A stretch of DNA of 64,000 nucleotides from assembly GCF_031884435.1 (NCBI RefSeq), contig NZ_CP134779.1, forward strand, positions 5,208,001 through 5,272,000, written 5' to 3'. The notes beneath the pieces were generated by a model that searched no databases, was not told where the DNA came from, and saw only the letters and a list, made by a program, of their open reading frames with translations. Every line of letters starts with the position of its first letter. Position 1 is the first letter of the stretch. Below, one piece after another: positions 16,227 to 25,532 of the stretch. The DNA is from Bosea sp. 685 (GTDB lineage: Bacteria > Pseudomonadota > Alphaproteobacteria > Rhizobiales > Beijerinckiaceae). The position numbers and the translations under genes were made by a program.

Positions 16227-17497
16227 GCGCGCCCTCTCCGGACACGCTGCGGCGCGGCTGGTGCCCGAGTACGCTGAAGCCGATGGAGACAGGTGATGGC
16301 TGGCTGGTGCGGCTGCATCCGCCCGGAGCCGTGCTGACGCCCACGCAGCTCATTCGCATCGCCGCCCTGGCGCGCGAGCATGGCAACGGGCTGATTGAGA
16401 TTTCCGCACGCGGCAACATGCAGCTGCGCGGGGTGACGGCTCAGAGCCACCCGGCGCTGGTCGCAGTGCTGCTGGGCGAACACCTCGTCGACGAGCATGA
16501 CGGCGACGGTCCGCAGCGCCTGACGCTGATCTCGCCGCTGGCGGGAGAGGGCGAGCTGATCAATGCCGCAGCGCTGGCGGGCGCAATCGAAACGCGCGGG
16601 CGGCTCATTTCCGGCCTGCCGGCGAAATTCCTGATCATCGTCGATGGCGGAGGCACGCTCTCGCTCGACGCGTTCGCCTGCGATCTGCGGCTTGTGGCGA
16701 GCGCGGTCGACCGCATCATCATCGGCCTGCCTGACGGCTCATGGCGCGGGCCGATCGCCGTTGCGGATACGGTTGAGGCCGTCGAGACGATGCTGCATCG
16801 CTTCGCCGGACATCATGCACAGGCGCCGCAGACGATCCGCCGCCTGCGTGATCTGTCGCCCGAGACGCTCGCTGCTCTCTGCGACCTGCCCGAAACCGAT
16901 GCGCCATCACCTCGCTTTGCACCCCGCCGCGCCGGCCTGTTCGCGCTCGGCACCGGCCGCTTCGCCGCCATCGCCGCCCTGCCCTTCGGCCGCTGCGACG
17001 CCGCCACGCTGGAGGCACTCGGCCGCGCCGCCGAGGCGCAAGGCACGCGCACTTTACGCCTCTCGCCCTGGCGTGGACTCGCTTGCCTCGGCCTGGACGA
17101 AGCCTCGGCGCGGGCCTGGCTCGGCGAGGCCGACGGCTTGGGCCTGATCACGCAAGACGAGGATCCGCGCCTCTCGGTCCAGGCCTGCGCCGGCAAGCCC
17201 GCCTGCCTGCGGGCCGAAACCGAGGCCATGAGCGACGCCGCGCGGCTCGCGGAGGCGGCCGCGCCGCTCTTGGCCCGGGGCCTGAGCCTGCATGTCTCCG
17301 CCTGCGCCAAATCCTGCGCCCATCCGGGCGCCTCCGACCTCACCTTGGTCGGCCGGGAGGGGCGTTATGACGTGGTTCTCCACGGCACGACGCGCGATCA
17401 GCCCGTCGCGACGCTTGACCTTTGCGACATCCTGCGGCGTCTGCAGCCGGGACAGGATCTTTTCGCCCGCCTGAGTGCGGCGGCTTCGGGACATTAG
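16223..17497 (+). CDS. cobG: Precorrin-3B synthase CobG
   Basis: Fe-S monooxygenase of the aerobic B12 pathway that hydroxylates precorrin-3A at C20 and forms the gamma-lactone, using O2. The protein (424 residues) has the two-repeat fold of nitrite/sulfite reductases. ARGNMQLRG near residue 56 is the ferredoxin-like half-domain motif. Cysteines in CAGKPAC (about 322-328) and SACAKSCAHP (about 360-368) should bind the [4Fe-4S] cluster. Its presence marks the oxygen-dependent pathway. It overlaps cobN by 4 bases and is followed 3 bases later by cobH. Confidence 0.94.
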   Translation: MSAPSPDTLRRGWCPSTLKPMETGDGWLVRLHPPGAVLTPTQLIRIAALAREHGNGLIEISARGNMQLRGVTAQSHPALVAVLLGEHLVDEHDGDGPQRLTLISPLAGEGELINAAALAGAIETRGRLISGLPAKFLIIVDGGGTLSLDAFACDLRLVASAVDRIIIGLPDGSWRGPIAVADTVEAVETMLHRFAGHHAQAPQTIRRLRDLSPETLAALCDLPETDAPSPRFAPRRAGLFALGTGRFAAIAALPFGRCDAATLEALGRAAEAQGTRTLRLSPWRGLACLGLDEASARAWLGEADGLGLITQDEDPRLSVQACAGKPACLRAETEAMSDAARLAEAAAPLLARGLSLHVSACAKSCAHPGASDLTLVGREGRYDVVLHGTTRDQPVATLDLCDILRRLQPGQDLFARLSAAASGH

Positions 17498-17500
17498 AGT

Positions 17501-18133
17501 TTGAGCACGCGTTACGACTATATCCAGGACGGAGCCGCGATCTATGAGCGCTCCTTCTCGATCATCCGGGCGGAGGCCGATCTCTCGCGCTTTTCCGGCT
17601 CCGCCGCGCGCGTTGTGGTGCGGATGATCCATGCCTGCGGCATGACCGACCTGCCCGATGACGTCGAGATGTCCGAGGGCTTCACGCGCGCAGCCGAGGC
17701 GGCGTTGCGGGCCGGCGCACCGATTCTCTGCGACGCCAAGATGGTCGCCAATGGCGTGACGCGAGCCCGCCTGCCGGCGCGAAACGAGGTGGTTTGCACG
17801 CTCGACGATCCGCGCACGCCCGGTCTCGCCGCCGAGTTGGGCACGACGCGCTCGGCCGCTGCCATGGAATTGTGGCGGCCACAGCTTGCCGGGGCACTGG
17901 TGGTGATCGGCAATGCGCCGACCTCGCTGTTCCGGCTGCTGGAAATGCTCGATGCCGGCGCGCCGAAACCTGCCGCCGTGATCGGCATTCCGGTCGGCTT
18001 CGTCGGCGCGGCGGAATCGAAGCAGGCCTTGGCCGGGGATGGCCGCATGCCCTTCCTCGTCGTGCATGGACGGCGCGGCGGCTCGGCGATGGCGGCGGCA
18101 GCCGTCAATGCGCTGGCACAAGAGAAGGAATGA
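17501..18133 (+). CDS. cobH: Precorrin-8X methylmutase CobH
   Basis: Moves the methyl group from C11 to C12 of precorrin-8X to give hydrogenobyrinic acid. The catalytic His is H44 in RMIHACGM; further family motifs are ILCDAKMVANG and GNAPTSLFRLLEML. At 210 residues it has the normal length. It starts with TTG at 17501, 3 bases after the cobG stop; no better start exists nearby. Confidence 0.95.
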   Translation: MSTRYDYIQDGAAIYERSFSIIRAEADLSRFSGSAARVVVRMIHACGMTDLPDDVEMSEGFTRAAEAALRAGAPILCDAKMVANGVTRARLPARNEVVCTLDDPRTPGLAAELGTTRSAAAMELWRPQLAGALVVIGNAPTSLFRLLEMLDAGAPKPAAVIGIPVGFVGAAESKQALAGDGRMPFLVVHGRRGGSAMAAAAVNALAQEKE

Positions 18134-18137
18134 GCCG

Positions 18138-18896
18138 GTGACATCAGAACCGGCGAAATCTGCTGCTGGAACGACTCTGCTGTTCGGCGTCGGCCTCGGT
18201 CCCGGCGACCCCAACTACATGACCCTGCGCGCCCGCGACATCATCCTCAAAGCTGACCGGCTGGTGCATTTCTGCAAGCGCGGCCGGCGCGGCAATGCCC
18301 GCGTCACGGCCGACGCCATCGTCCCGCCCGATGCGGCGCGCGAGATCGCGCTCGCCTTCCCGGTGACGATCGAAGCCGCAGTCGGCGACGCCGGCTATGA
18401 CGAGCCGATCGCGGCCTTCTACGAGGAAGCAGCCGCCCAGCTCGCGGCGGAGATGGAGGCTGGGCGGAGCGTCGCCGTGCTCTGCGACGGCGACCCGTTC
18501 TTCTACGGCTCCTTCATGCATCTGTGGCGACGCCTCGCCCATCGCTTCCCGACCGAGGTGGTGCCCGGCGTCACCGGAATGGCCGGGGCCTGGACGCGGG
18601 CCGGAGCGCCGATCACCTGGGGCGACGACATCATGACCGTGCTGCCGGGCACGCTCCCGGAAGCGGAACTGACGCGCCGGCTGGTCGACACCGACGCCGC
18701 CGTGATCATGAAGCTCGGCCGCAACCTGCCGAAGGTGCGCCGGGCGCTGAAAACGGCGGGGCTGATCCACCGCGCGATCTATGTCGAGCGCGCCACCATG
18801 GCCGAACAGGTCGTGCTGAAGCTCGGCGACAAACCCGATGACGAAGCGCCCTATTTCTCGATGGTGCTGGTGCCGGGCGAAGGACGGCGGCTGTGA
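18138..18896 (+). CDS. cobI: Precorrin-2 C20-methyltransferase CobI
   Basis: SAM-dependent methyltransferase of the corrin/tetrapyrrole methylase family that makes precorrin-3A. Motifs: GVGLGPGDPNYMTLRA near the N-terminus (SAM-binding loop), LCDGDPFFYGSFMHL around residue 115, and VVPGVTGMAGAW around 135-146. GTG 18138 is the start, 4 bases after cobH; the frame opens further upstream inside cobH without family similarity. The stop overlaps cobJ by 4 bases (GTGA). Confidence 0.94.
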   Translation: MTSEPAKSAAGTTLLFGVGLGPGDPNYMTLRARDIILKADRLVHFCKRGRRGNARVTADAIVPPDAAREIALAFPVTIEAAVGDAGYDEPIAAFYEEAAAQLAAEMEAGRSVAVLCDGDPFFYGSFMHLWRRLAHRFPTEVVPGVTGMAGAWTRAGAPITWGDDIMTVLPGTLPEAELTRRLVDTDAAVIMKLGRNLPKVRRALKTAGLIHRAIYVERATMAEQVVLKLGDKPDDEAPYFSMVLVPGEGRRL

Positions 18897-19684
18897 GCGG
18901 CTCGCTCACCATCGTAGGCTTGGGCCCCGGTGAGGCGCATTGGCTGACGCCCGCGGCGCAGGCGGCGCTCGATGCCGCCAGCGACCTTGTCGGCTACGGC
19001 CCCTATCTCGACCGGATTCCGGCGCGCGCAGGGAGGACCAAGCACGGCTCCGACAACCGCGTCGAGATCGCGCGGGCCGAGCATGCCTTGCGGCTGGCGG
19101 CTGAAGGCCGGACCGTCGCGGTCGTCTCGGGCGGCGATCCCGGCGTCTTCGCGATGGCAGCAGCCGTGTTCGAGGCGCTCGAGGCGGGCGATCTCGCCTG
19201 GCGGGCGCTGACGATCACGGTCGAGCCCGGCATCACGGCGATGCTGGCGGCAGCAGCCAAGGCCGGCGCGCCGCTCGGCGGCGATTTCTGCGCGATCTCG
19301 CTCTCCGACAATCTCAAGCCCTGGGAGGTCGTGACTGTGCGGCTCGCAGCCGTGCTGGAGGCCGATTTCGTGATCGCACTCTACAACCCGATCTCGAAGG
19401 CGCGGCCCTGGCAGCTCGGCGCCGCGCTCGAATTGGCGGCGCGGCACCGCCCGGCGGAGACGCCGGTGATCTTCGCCCGCGCCGTCGGCCGGCCGGATGA
19501 GAATCTGCGCGTGCTGCCGCTATCGCAGGCTGTCGCGGCTGCGGCTTCCGCCGACATGGCAACCCTGGTGATGATCGGCGCGTCCTCGACGCGGTTGATC
19601 GAACGGCCGGGCCAGGCCGCGATCGTCTATACGCCGCGTTCGGTGACGAAGAGTCCCTGCGCCACCAGCCAGGGCAGGACCTGA
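18893..19684 (+). CDS. cobJ: Precorrin-3B C17-methyltransferase CobJ
   Basis: SAM-dependent enzyme that methylates C17 and causes ring contraction to precorrin-4. Motifs: IVGLGPGEAHWLTP at the N-terminus, VVSGGDPGVFAMA around residues 79-91, and ALYNPISKARPWQLG around 162-176, all typical of CobJ/CbiH. It starts with GTG. Its last 58 bases overlap the 3' end of cobK on the opposite strand, so the two mRNAs are complementary there. Confidence 0.95.
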   Translation: MSGSLTIVGLGPGEAHWLTPAAQAALDAASDLVGYGPYLDRIPARAGRTKHGSDNRVEIARAEHALRLAAEGRTVAVVSGGDPGVFAMAAAVFEALEAGDLAWRALTITVEPGITAMLAAAAKAGAPLGGDFCAISLSDNLKPWEVVTVRLAAVLEADFVIALYNPISKARPWQLGAALELAARHRPAETPVIFARAVGRPDENLRVLPLSQAVAAAASADMATLVMIGASSTRLIERPGQAAIVYTPRSVTKSPCATSQGRT

Positions 19685-20391
19685 TCGATATGCTCGACAG
19701 CCTCGACATCGGGCTTCGGCGGCCGCTCGACCATGATCACCGGCAAGCCGAGCCGGCGCGCGGCGACGAGCTTGCCGGCTGTGGCATCGCCGCCCGAATT
19801 CTTGCTGACGAGGATCTCGACACCCTCGCGGCGCATCAGATCCTCCTCGTCATCGGCGTGGAAAGGCCCGCGCTGCTGGATCACGGTGACGTCGTGCAGC
19901 GGCAGGCGGTCGCCGATCGGCTCGATGACGCGGACCAGATAGCGATGGCGCGGCGCGTCGGCGAAGGCCGGAAGTTCGAGGCGGCCGACAGTCAGGAAGA
20001 CGCGCTTCGGCTCGTCCCCCAGCGCCTCGACCGCGCCCTGCATATCGAGCACGGAGCGCCAGCGATCGCCAGGGCACCGTATCCAGGGCTTGCGGCGGAT
20101 GGCGAGCAGCGGCACGCCCTCGGCCTTGCAGGCGTGCTCGGCGTTGAAGGGCATGATCGCGGCAAAGGGATGCGTCGCATCGATGACGGCGATGATGCCC
20201 TCCTCGCGCAGATAGTCGCGCAGGCCCTCGATGCCGCCGAAGCCCCCGACCCGAACCGGCAGGTTCGACGGGCGGGGGTCGACTGTATGGCCGGCCAAGG
20301 AGATGATGGCGCGAATATCGGGGGCCTGTTCAGCCAGATGCTGATCAAGCGCCGCCGCTTCGCTGGTTCCACCAAGAATGAGCACGGTCAT
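19627..20391 (-). CDS. cobK: Precorrin-6A reductase CobK, on the strand opposite the operon
   Basis: NADPH-dependent reduction of precorrin-6A to dihydro-precorrin-6. Motifs: [12 protein letters not shown] at the N-terminus, DATHPFAA near residue 95, and the SKNSGGDATAGKL stretch near 205. It is 254 residues long. The gene lies between cobJ and cobL but reads the other way. Its 3' end overlaps cobJ by 58 bases, and its ATG shares the bases CATG (20389-20392) with the likely cobL start. Transcription of cobL from the riboswitch promoter would therefore run antisense through all of cobK. Confidence 0.94.
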   Translation of the reverse strand: MTVLILGGTSEAAALDQHLAEQAPDIRAIISLAGHTVDPRPSNLPVRVGGFGGIEGLRDYLREEGIIAVIDATHPFAAIMPFNAEHACKAEGVPLLAIRRKPWIRCPGDRWRSVLDMQGAVEALGDEPKRVFLTVGRLELPAFADAPRHRYLVRVIEPIGDRLPLHDVTVIQQRGPFHADDEEDLMRREGVEILVSKNSGGDATAGKLVAARRLGLPVIMVERPPKPDVEAVEHIDQVLPWLVAQGLFVTERGV

Positions 20392-21646
20392 GGTACTAGT
20401 TTCGCTTGAAAACGATGGGCTGTCGAGCGGCAGCGAGGCTGCGCCCTCCCCTTGGCTGGCGCTGATCGGGCTTGGCGAGGACGGCCCGGCCGGTCTCGGC
20501 CCGGAGGCGAAGTCCGCTCTCGACGAGGCCGAGATCGTCTTCGGCGGCGAGCGCCATATCGCGCTGGTCGGGTCGGTGCCGGGCGAGCTGCGCCCCTGGC
20601 CGCAGCCCTTCCGCAACGCTCTGCCGCAGATCCTGGCCGAGCGCGGCCGCAAGGTCTGCGTTCTCGCGACCAGCGACCCGTTCCATTACGGCATCGGCAA
20701 TAGCTTGAGCCGTGCGATTCCCGCGCAGGAAATGCGGATCATCCCGCAGATCTCCTCCTTCGCGATGGCCTGCACCCGGATGCGCTGGCCGCAGGAGGAG
20801 TGCGCGCTGGTCTCGCTGCATGGCCGCACGCTCTACCGCATCGTGCCGCATCTCCAGCCGGGCGCGCATATCCTAGCCCTGTCCTGGGACGAGAGCACCC
20901 CGCGCGCCGTCGCCGAACTGATGACCGCGCGCGGCCTCGGCGGCAGTCGCATTGTCGTGATGGAATCGCTCGGAGGGCCGCAGGAGCGCGTGCGCGAGAC
21001 GCGCGCCGATAGCTTCGCCTTCGACGATATCGTGCCGCTGAACATCATCGCGGTCGATGTCGCGGCCGGACGTGACTCGCGCATCCTGCCGCTCGCACCG
21101 GGGCTGGACGAGGATTGGTTCGCCCATGACGGGCAGATCACCAAATCGGAGATCCGCGCGATCACCCTGTCGGCACTCGCCCCCCGTGGCGGCGAGCTGC
21201 TCTGGGATGTCGGCGCGGGCTCGGGCTCCATCGCGGTCGAATGGTGCCAGCGCCATCTCCGCAACCAAGCCGTCGCCTTCGAGGCCAGGCCCGAGCGCGC
21301 GCACCGGATCGCACGCAACAAGGTCGAACTCGGCGGCCTCTCGGTTGAGGTCGTCGGCGAGGCGCCTGCGGGCTTCGCCGGGCGCGAAGCGCCCGATGCC
21401 GTGTTCATCGGCGGCGGCCTGACGGTCGATGGCCTGTTCGAGGCCGCCTGGGCCGCGCTGAAGCCGGGCGGACGCCTCGTCGCCAATGTCGTGACGATCG
21501 AGGGCGAGGCGAAACTCGCTGCGCTGCACGCGCAACATGGCGGCTCGCTGCGGCGCATTTCGATCGATCGGCTGGCGCCGGTTGGCAGCAAGCATGGCTG
21601 GCGTCCGGCCATGCCGGTGACGCAATGGCGGGTCGAGAAGCCTTGA
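20390..21646 (+). CDS. cobL: Precorrin-6Y C5,15-methyltransferase (decarboxylating) CobL
   Basis: Bifunctional enzyme that methylates C5 and C15 and removes the C12 acetate carboxyl. The N-terminal CbiE-like domain (about residues 15-225) has [11 protein letters not shown] and the CbiE-specific [10 protein letters not shown]. The C-terminal CbiT-like domain has [16 protein letters not shown] (SAM site, about 268-283). Two ATG codons are possible, 20378 and 20390; both overlap the divergent cobK start, and I chose 20390. The stop overlaps cobE (TTGA) if cobE uses TTG. Confidence 0.94.
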   Translation: MVLVSLENDGLSSGSEAAPSPWLALIGLGEDGPAGLGPEAKSALDEAEIVFGGERHIALVGSVPGELRPWPQPFRNALPQILAERGRKVCVLATSDPFHYGIGNSLSRAIPAQEMRIIPQISSFAMACTRMRWPQEECALVSLHGRTLYRIVPHLQPGAHILALSWDESTPRAVAELMTARGLGGSRIVVMESLGGPQERVRETRADSFAFDDIVPLNIIAVDVAAGRDSRILPLAPGLDEDWFAHDGQITKSEIRAITLSALAPRGGELLWDVGAGSGSIAVEWCQRHLRNQAVAFEARPERAHRIARNKVELGGLSVEVVGEAPAGFAGREAPDAVFIGGGLTVDGLFEAAWAALKPGGRLVANVVTIEGEAKLAALHAQHGGSLRRISIDRLAPVGSKHGWRPAMPVTQWRVEKP

Positions 21647-22032
21647 GCGGCCGTCTCGTCGCGGGGTTGGGCCTACGTGCCGGTACAAGCGAGGACGACA
21701 TCCGCGCCTGTATCGACCAGACGCTGGCGACTGCAGGCCTCGCCGGAGAGCTTGTCCCGCGTTTCGCGACGCTCGCCGCGCGCAGCGCCGAGCCGGGGCT
21801 GCTGGCCCTGGCGAAGGAACGCAATGCCGAGCTCGTCGCCATTCCCGACGAGGCGCTGAAAGGATTCGAGGCGGCCTGTGCGACACGCTCCACGCGGATC
21901 GCCTCGCTCTATGGCGTCGGCTCGGTGGCGGAGGCCGCCGCGCTCGCCGCCGCGGGTCCCGGCGGCGTCCTGGTGCAATCGCGCATCGCCACAGCACGCG
22001 TCACCTGCGCCCTGGCGAGGAGCGCCTCATGA
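21643..22032 (+). CDS. cobE: Cobalamin biosynthesis protein CobE (CbiG C-terminal type)
   Basis: Small protein (about 129 residues) matching the CbiG C-terminal domain; its exact role in the aerobic pathway is unsettled. The [15 protein letters not shown] start, [14 protein letters not shown] and [16 protein letters not shown] stretches are typical. Two starts are possible: ATG 21625 (22-base overlap with cobL) or TTG 21643 (4-base overlap). The second fits the overlap pattern of the operon. It overlaps cobM by 4 bases. Confidence 0.88.
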   Translation: MSGRLVAGLGLRAGTSEDDIRACIDQTLATAGLAGELVPRFATLAARSAEPGLLALAKERNAELVAIPDEALKGFEAACATRSTRIASLYGVGSVAEAAALAAAGPGGVLVQSRIATARVTCALARSAS

Positions 22033-22793
22033 CCGTACATTTCATCGGCGCCGGCCCCGGCGCGCCCGATCTCATCACCTTGCGCGGACGCGACCTGATC
22101 GCGGCCTGCCCGGTCTGCCTCTATGCCGGCTCACTGATCCCCAGGGCGATGCTCGACTGGTGTCCGAAGGGTGCCCGCATCATCGACACCGCCCCGCTCG
22201 ACCTCGACGCCATCATCGCGGAGATGCAAGGCGCCCACCTTGCCGGGCAAGATGTGGCCCGGCTGCATTCGGGCGATCTCTCGATCTGGAGTGCCTGCGG
22301 AGAGCAGATGCGGCGGCTCGATGCGCTCGCCATCCCCTATAGCGTGACGCCGGGCGTGCCGGCCTTCGCCGCTGCCGCCGCGAGCCTGAAGCGCGAATTG
22401 ACGCTGCCGGGCGTCGCGCAGTCGCTGGTTCTCACCCGCACCTCGGGCCGCGCCTCGGCGATGCCCGAGCGGGAAAAACTCGCGACGTTCGCGGCATCGG
22501 GCGCGACGCTGGCGATCCATCTCTCGATCCATGTGATCGATCAGGTGGTGGCGGAGCTCACGCCCTTCTACGGCGCCGCGTGTCCTGTCGCGATCGTGTT
22601 CCGGGCGTCCTGGCCCGATGAACGCGTGCTGCGCGGGACGCTGGCGACGATCGCGGAGGCGGTGCGATCCTCGGGGCTGGAGCGCACCGCGCTGATCCTG
22701 GTCGGGCCGGCTTTGGGCGCGGAGGATTTCGGCGAGAGCGCGCTTTACTCGACCGGGTACGACCGGCGGTTTCGGCCAGGAGGGGGACAATGA
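22029..22793 (+). CDS. cobM: Precorrin-4 C11-methyltransferase CobM
   Basis: SAM-dependent methyltransferase making precorrin-5. Motifs: [18 protein letters not shown] at the N-terminus, LYAGSLIP around residues 32-39, [11 protein letters not shown] around 78-88, and [15 protein letters not shown] around 135-150. At 254 residues it is typical. It overlaps cobE and cobB by 4 bases each. CobF, which acts after CobM in the aerobic pathway, is not in the window. Confidence 0.95.
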   Translation: MTVHFIGAGPGAPDLITLRGRDLIAACPVCLYAGSLIPRAMLDWCPKGARIIDTAPLDLDAIIAEMQGAHLAGQDVARLHSGDLSIWSACGEQMRRLDALAIPYSVTPGVPAFAAAAASLKRELTLPGVAQSLVLTRTSGRASAMPEREKLATFAASGATLAIHLSIHVIDQVVAELTPFYGAACPVAIVFRASWPDERVLRGTLATIAEAVRSSGLERTALILVGPALGAEDFGESALYSTGYDRRFRPGGGQ

Positions 22794-24109
22794 CCGCGCG
22801 TGGCCTGATCATCGCCGCGCCGCGCTCCGGCTCGGGCAAGACCACGATCACGCTCGGCCTGCAGCGCGCGCTGGTGCGGCGCGGGCTGATCGTGCGCGGG
22901 CTGAAATGCGGACCGGACTATATCGATCCGGCCTTCCATGCCGCCGCGACCGGAGCGCCCAGCGCCAATCTCGATTCCTACGCCATGCCCGACGCATTGC
23001 TGCACCAGATCGCGCAGGATGCGGCTGGCCAGGCCGACATCGTCATCGCGGAAGGCTCGATGGGCCTGTTCGACGGCGTGCCGGGCGAGGTTGGCCACAC
23101 TGGCGCCAGCGCCGACATCGCAGCATTGATGGGCTGGCCGGTCGTGCTCGTCATCGACGTCTCCGGCCAGGCGCAATCGGCCGCCGCAATCGCGCTCGGT
23201 TGCATGCATTACGATCCGCGCATCAGCATTGCCGGCGTCATCCTCAACAAGGTCGCCAGCGAACGCCACCAACGGCTCGTGGGCCAGGGCATGGCGCGCA
23301 TCGGCCTGCCCGTGCTTGGCGCCCTGCCGCGCGAGGCCAGCCTGATCCTGCCCGAGCGGCATCTCGGATTGGTGCAGGCCGGCGAAACCGAAGATCTGTT
23401 CGCCCGGCTCGATGCGCTGGCGGACGCTATCGCGGCTGCAGTCGATCTCGATGCCGTGCTCGCAGCCGCGGGGACGACGACGATCGCCGCGCCGCTCGCG
23501 CCCGCCCCTGCCCTGCCAGCGCCGGGTCGGCGCATCGCCCTTGCACGCGACGCCGCCTTCAGCTTCGTCTACCCGCATGTCGAGGCCGGCTGGCGCGCGG
23601 CTGGAGCCCAACTCGTGCCGTTCTCGCCACTCGCCGACGAGCCGCCGCCCGAGGATTGCGACGCCTGCTGGCTGCCGGGCGGCTATCCCGAACTGCATGC
23701 GGGCCGGATCGCGGGCGCAGCGCGCTTCCTCGACGGTCTGCGCGGCTTCGCGCGGACGCGACCGGTCCATGGCGAGTGCGGCGGCTATATGGTGCTGGGG
23801 CGCTCCTTGATCGATGCCGAGGGCGTCGCTCACGCCATGGCCGGGCTGCTCGGCGTCGAGACCAGCTTCGCCAGGCGCAAGATGAATCTGGGCTACCGCC
23901 GCGCCGTCCTCCAGGCCGACGGCCCGCTCGGGCAAGCCGGCCAGGCGCTCACGGGCCATGAATTCCACTACGCCACGATCGCCGCGGCTGGAGACGATGC
24001 ACCCTTCGCCATGGTCACCGATCCGCATGGCTCGGCGCCCGCCCCCGCCGGCAGCCGGCGCGGCCATGTCACCGGCTCGTTCTTCCACGCGATCGCGTTG
24101 GCGCCGTGA
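22790..24109 (+). CDS. cobB: Hydrogenobyrinic/cobyrinic acid a,c-diamide synthase CobB
   Basis: Glutamine- and ATP-dependent amidation of the a and c carboxyls. The N-terminal synthetase domain has P-loop [10 protein letters not shown] (about residues 10-19) and [13 protein letters not shown]. The C-terminal class I-like glutamine amidotransferase domain has the catalytic Cys in [11 protein letters not shown] (about 330) and the His in [10 protein letters not shown] (about 390). It is 439 residues long. It overlaps cobM (ATGA) and bluB (GTGA) by 4 bases. Confidence 0.95.
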   Translation: MTARGLIIAAPRSGSGKTTITLGLQRALVRRGLIVRGLKCGPDYIDPAFHAAATGAPSANLDSYAMPDALLHQIAQDAAGQADIVIAEGSMGLFDGVPGEVGHTGASADIAALMGWPVVLVIDVSGQAQSAAAIALGCMHYDPRISIAGVILNKVASERHQRLVGQGMARIGLPVLGALPREASLILPERHLGLVQAGETEDLFARLDALADAIAAAVDLDAVLAAAGTTTIAAPLAPAPALPAPGRRIALARDAAFSFVYPHVEAGWRAAGAQLVPFSPLADEPPPEDCDACWLPGGYPELHAGRIAGAARFLDGLRGFARTRPVHGECGGYMVLGRSLIDAEGVAHAMAGLLGVETSFARRKMNLGYRRAVLQADGPLGQAGQALTGHEFHYATIAAAGDDAPFAMVTDPHGSAPAPAGSRRGHVTGSFFHAIALAP

Positions 24110-24720
24110 GCGCGTCGCCGGTCTTCGATGCAGGTTTCGCGCAGCAATTCGCCGCGCTCCTGGCATGGCGGCGCGATGTCCGGCGCTTCCGGCGCGAGCC
24201 GCTGCCCGACGGGCTCATCGACAGGCTCCTGGCGCAGGCCGAGCTTTCGCCCTCGGTCGGCCATTCCCAGCCCTGGCGCTGGGTCAGGGTGCGCGAGGAG
24301 GCGCAGCGCGAGACGGCGCGGAACAGCTTCCAGCGCTGCAATGCCGATGCGCTCGGTGACTATGAGGGCGAGCGAGCGCGGCTCTATGCCAGCCTCAAGC
24401 TCGAAGGCATGCGCGAGGCGCCGGAGCAGATCGCGGTGTTCTGCGACCATGGCACCCAACAGGGCCATGGGCTTGGGCGACGGACCATGCCCGAGATGCT
24501 GGATTATTCCGTCGTGGCCGCGATCACGCAGTTCTGGCTCGCGGCGCGGGTCGCGGGCGTGGGCGTCGGCTGGGTCTCGATCCTGGAGCCCGACGCCGTG
24601 CGCGAGGCGCTCAGCGCGCCGCCGGAGTGGAAGCTGATCGCCTGGCTCTGCATCGGCTGGCCGGAGGCGGAGAGCGATGTGCCCGAGCTCGTGCGGGCGG
24701 GCTGGGAGAGCGGGCGGTAG
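24106..24720 (+). CDS. bluB: 5,6-dimethylbenzimidazole synthase BluB
   Basis: Oxygen-dependent, nitroreductase-fold enzyme that breaks down FMNH2 to 5,6-dimethylbenzimidazole, the lower ligand of B12. Motifs: WRRDVRRFR near residue 21, SVGHSQPWRWVRV around 50-62 and VGVGWVSIL around 145-153. The start is GTG 24106, overlapping cobB by 4 bases. It is the last gene of the operon, and a palindromic repeat follows directly. Confidence 0.94.
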   Translation: MSASPVFDAGFAQQFAALLAWRRDVRRFRREPLPDGLIDRLLAQAELSPSVGHSQPWRWVRVREEAQRETARNSFQRCNADALGDYEGERARLYASLKLEGMREAPEQIAVFCDHGTQQGHGLGRRTMPEMLDYSVVAAITQFWLAARVAGVGVGWVSILEPDAVREALSAPPEWKLIAWLCIGWPEAESDVPELVRAGWESGR

Positions 24721-24727
24721 AGGGCGC

Positions 24728-24863
24728 TGTCATCCCGCACGCGCTGCGGCACGAAGTGCTGCTGCGCAGATGCGGGACCGCGCGACGAGAAGGCGCTTCT
24801 TGCTGAAAGCGATCCCGTGTCTGCGCCGCGGCATTGCATGCCGCAGCGCGCACGGGATGACAC
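24728..24863. repeat. Long palindromic repeat, family A variant
   Basis: Outer arms TGTCATCCCG and CGGGATGACA enclose further paired segments (CACGCGCTGCGG with CCGCAGCGCGCAC-like arms), giving one long imperfect hairpin. It fills the gap between the convergent bluB and scoB stops and could end transcription from both sides. Confidence 0.7.
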
Positions 24864-24866
24864 CCT

Positions 24867-25520
24867 TCAAAGCGCCACCTTGAACGCCGCTTCCGTCTTG
24901 CTGGTGATCTCCTCCAGCGTGACGCCCTCGGCCAGTTCGATCAGGCTCATGCCGCCGCCATTCTCGTCGATCGAGAAGACGCCGAGATCGGTGATCACCA
25001 TGTCGACCACGCCAGCCCCGGTCAGCGGCAGATCGCAGGCCTTGAGCAGCTTGGCCGATTCCGAGCCGTCCTTGTTCTTGGCGACATGCTCCATCACCAC
25101 GACGACCTTCTTGACGCCGGCGACGAGGTCCATGGCGCCGCCCATGCCCTTCACCACCTTGCCGGGGATCATCCAGTTGGCGAGGTCGCCATTCTGGGCG
25201 ACCTGCATGGCCCCCAGGATCGAGAGGTCGATATGGCCGCCGCGGATCATGCCGAACGAATCGGCGGAGGAGAAATAGCTCGTCGTCGGCAGTTCGGTGA
25301 TGGTCTGCTTGCCGGCGTTGATCAGGTCGGGATCCTCGTCGCCCTCATAGGGGAAAGGGCCCATGCCGAGCATGCCGTTCTCGGACTGGAGCTGAACCGA
25401 GACCCCCTCGGGGATGTAGTTCGAGACCAGCGTCGGAATGCCGATGCCGAGATTGACGTAATAGCCGTCCTTGAGTTCCTTGGCGGCGCGGGCTGCGATC
25501 TGTTCACGGGTCCAGGGCAT
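24867..25520 (-). CDS. scoB: 3-oxoacid CoA-transferase subunit B
   Basis: Beta subunit of a succinyl-CoA:3-oxoacid CoA-transferase (SCOT/PcaJ type), which moves CoA between succinyl-CoA and acetoacetate or 3-oxoadipate. The catalytic glutamate is E47 in [15 protein letters not shown]. The [18 protein letters not shown] and [19 protein letters not shown] stretches are classic. It is 217 residues and starts 12 bases after scoA. ScoB and PcaJ cannot be told apart here; no other protocatechuate genes are near, so ketone body or PHB use is more likely. Confidence 0.92.
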   Translation of the reverse strand: MPWTREQIAARAAKELKDGYYVNLGIGIPTLVSNYIPEGVSVQLQSENGMLGMGPFPYEGDEDPDLINAGKQTITELPTTSYFSSADSFGMIRGGHIDLSILGAMQVAQNGDLANWMIPGKVVKGMGGAMDLVAGVKKVVVVMEHVAKNKDGSESAKLLKACDLPLTGAGVVDMVITDLGVFSIDENGGGMSLIELAEGVTLEEITSKTEAAFKVAL

Positions 25521-25532
25521 GTCTTGAACTCC

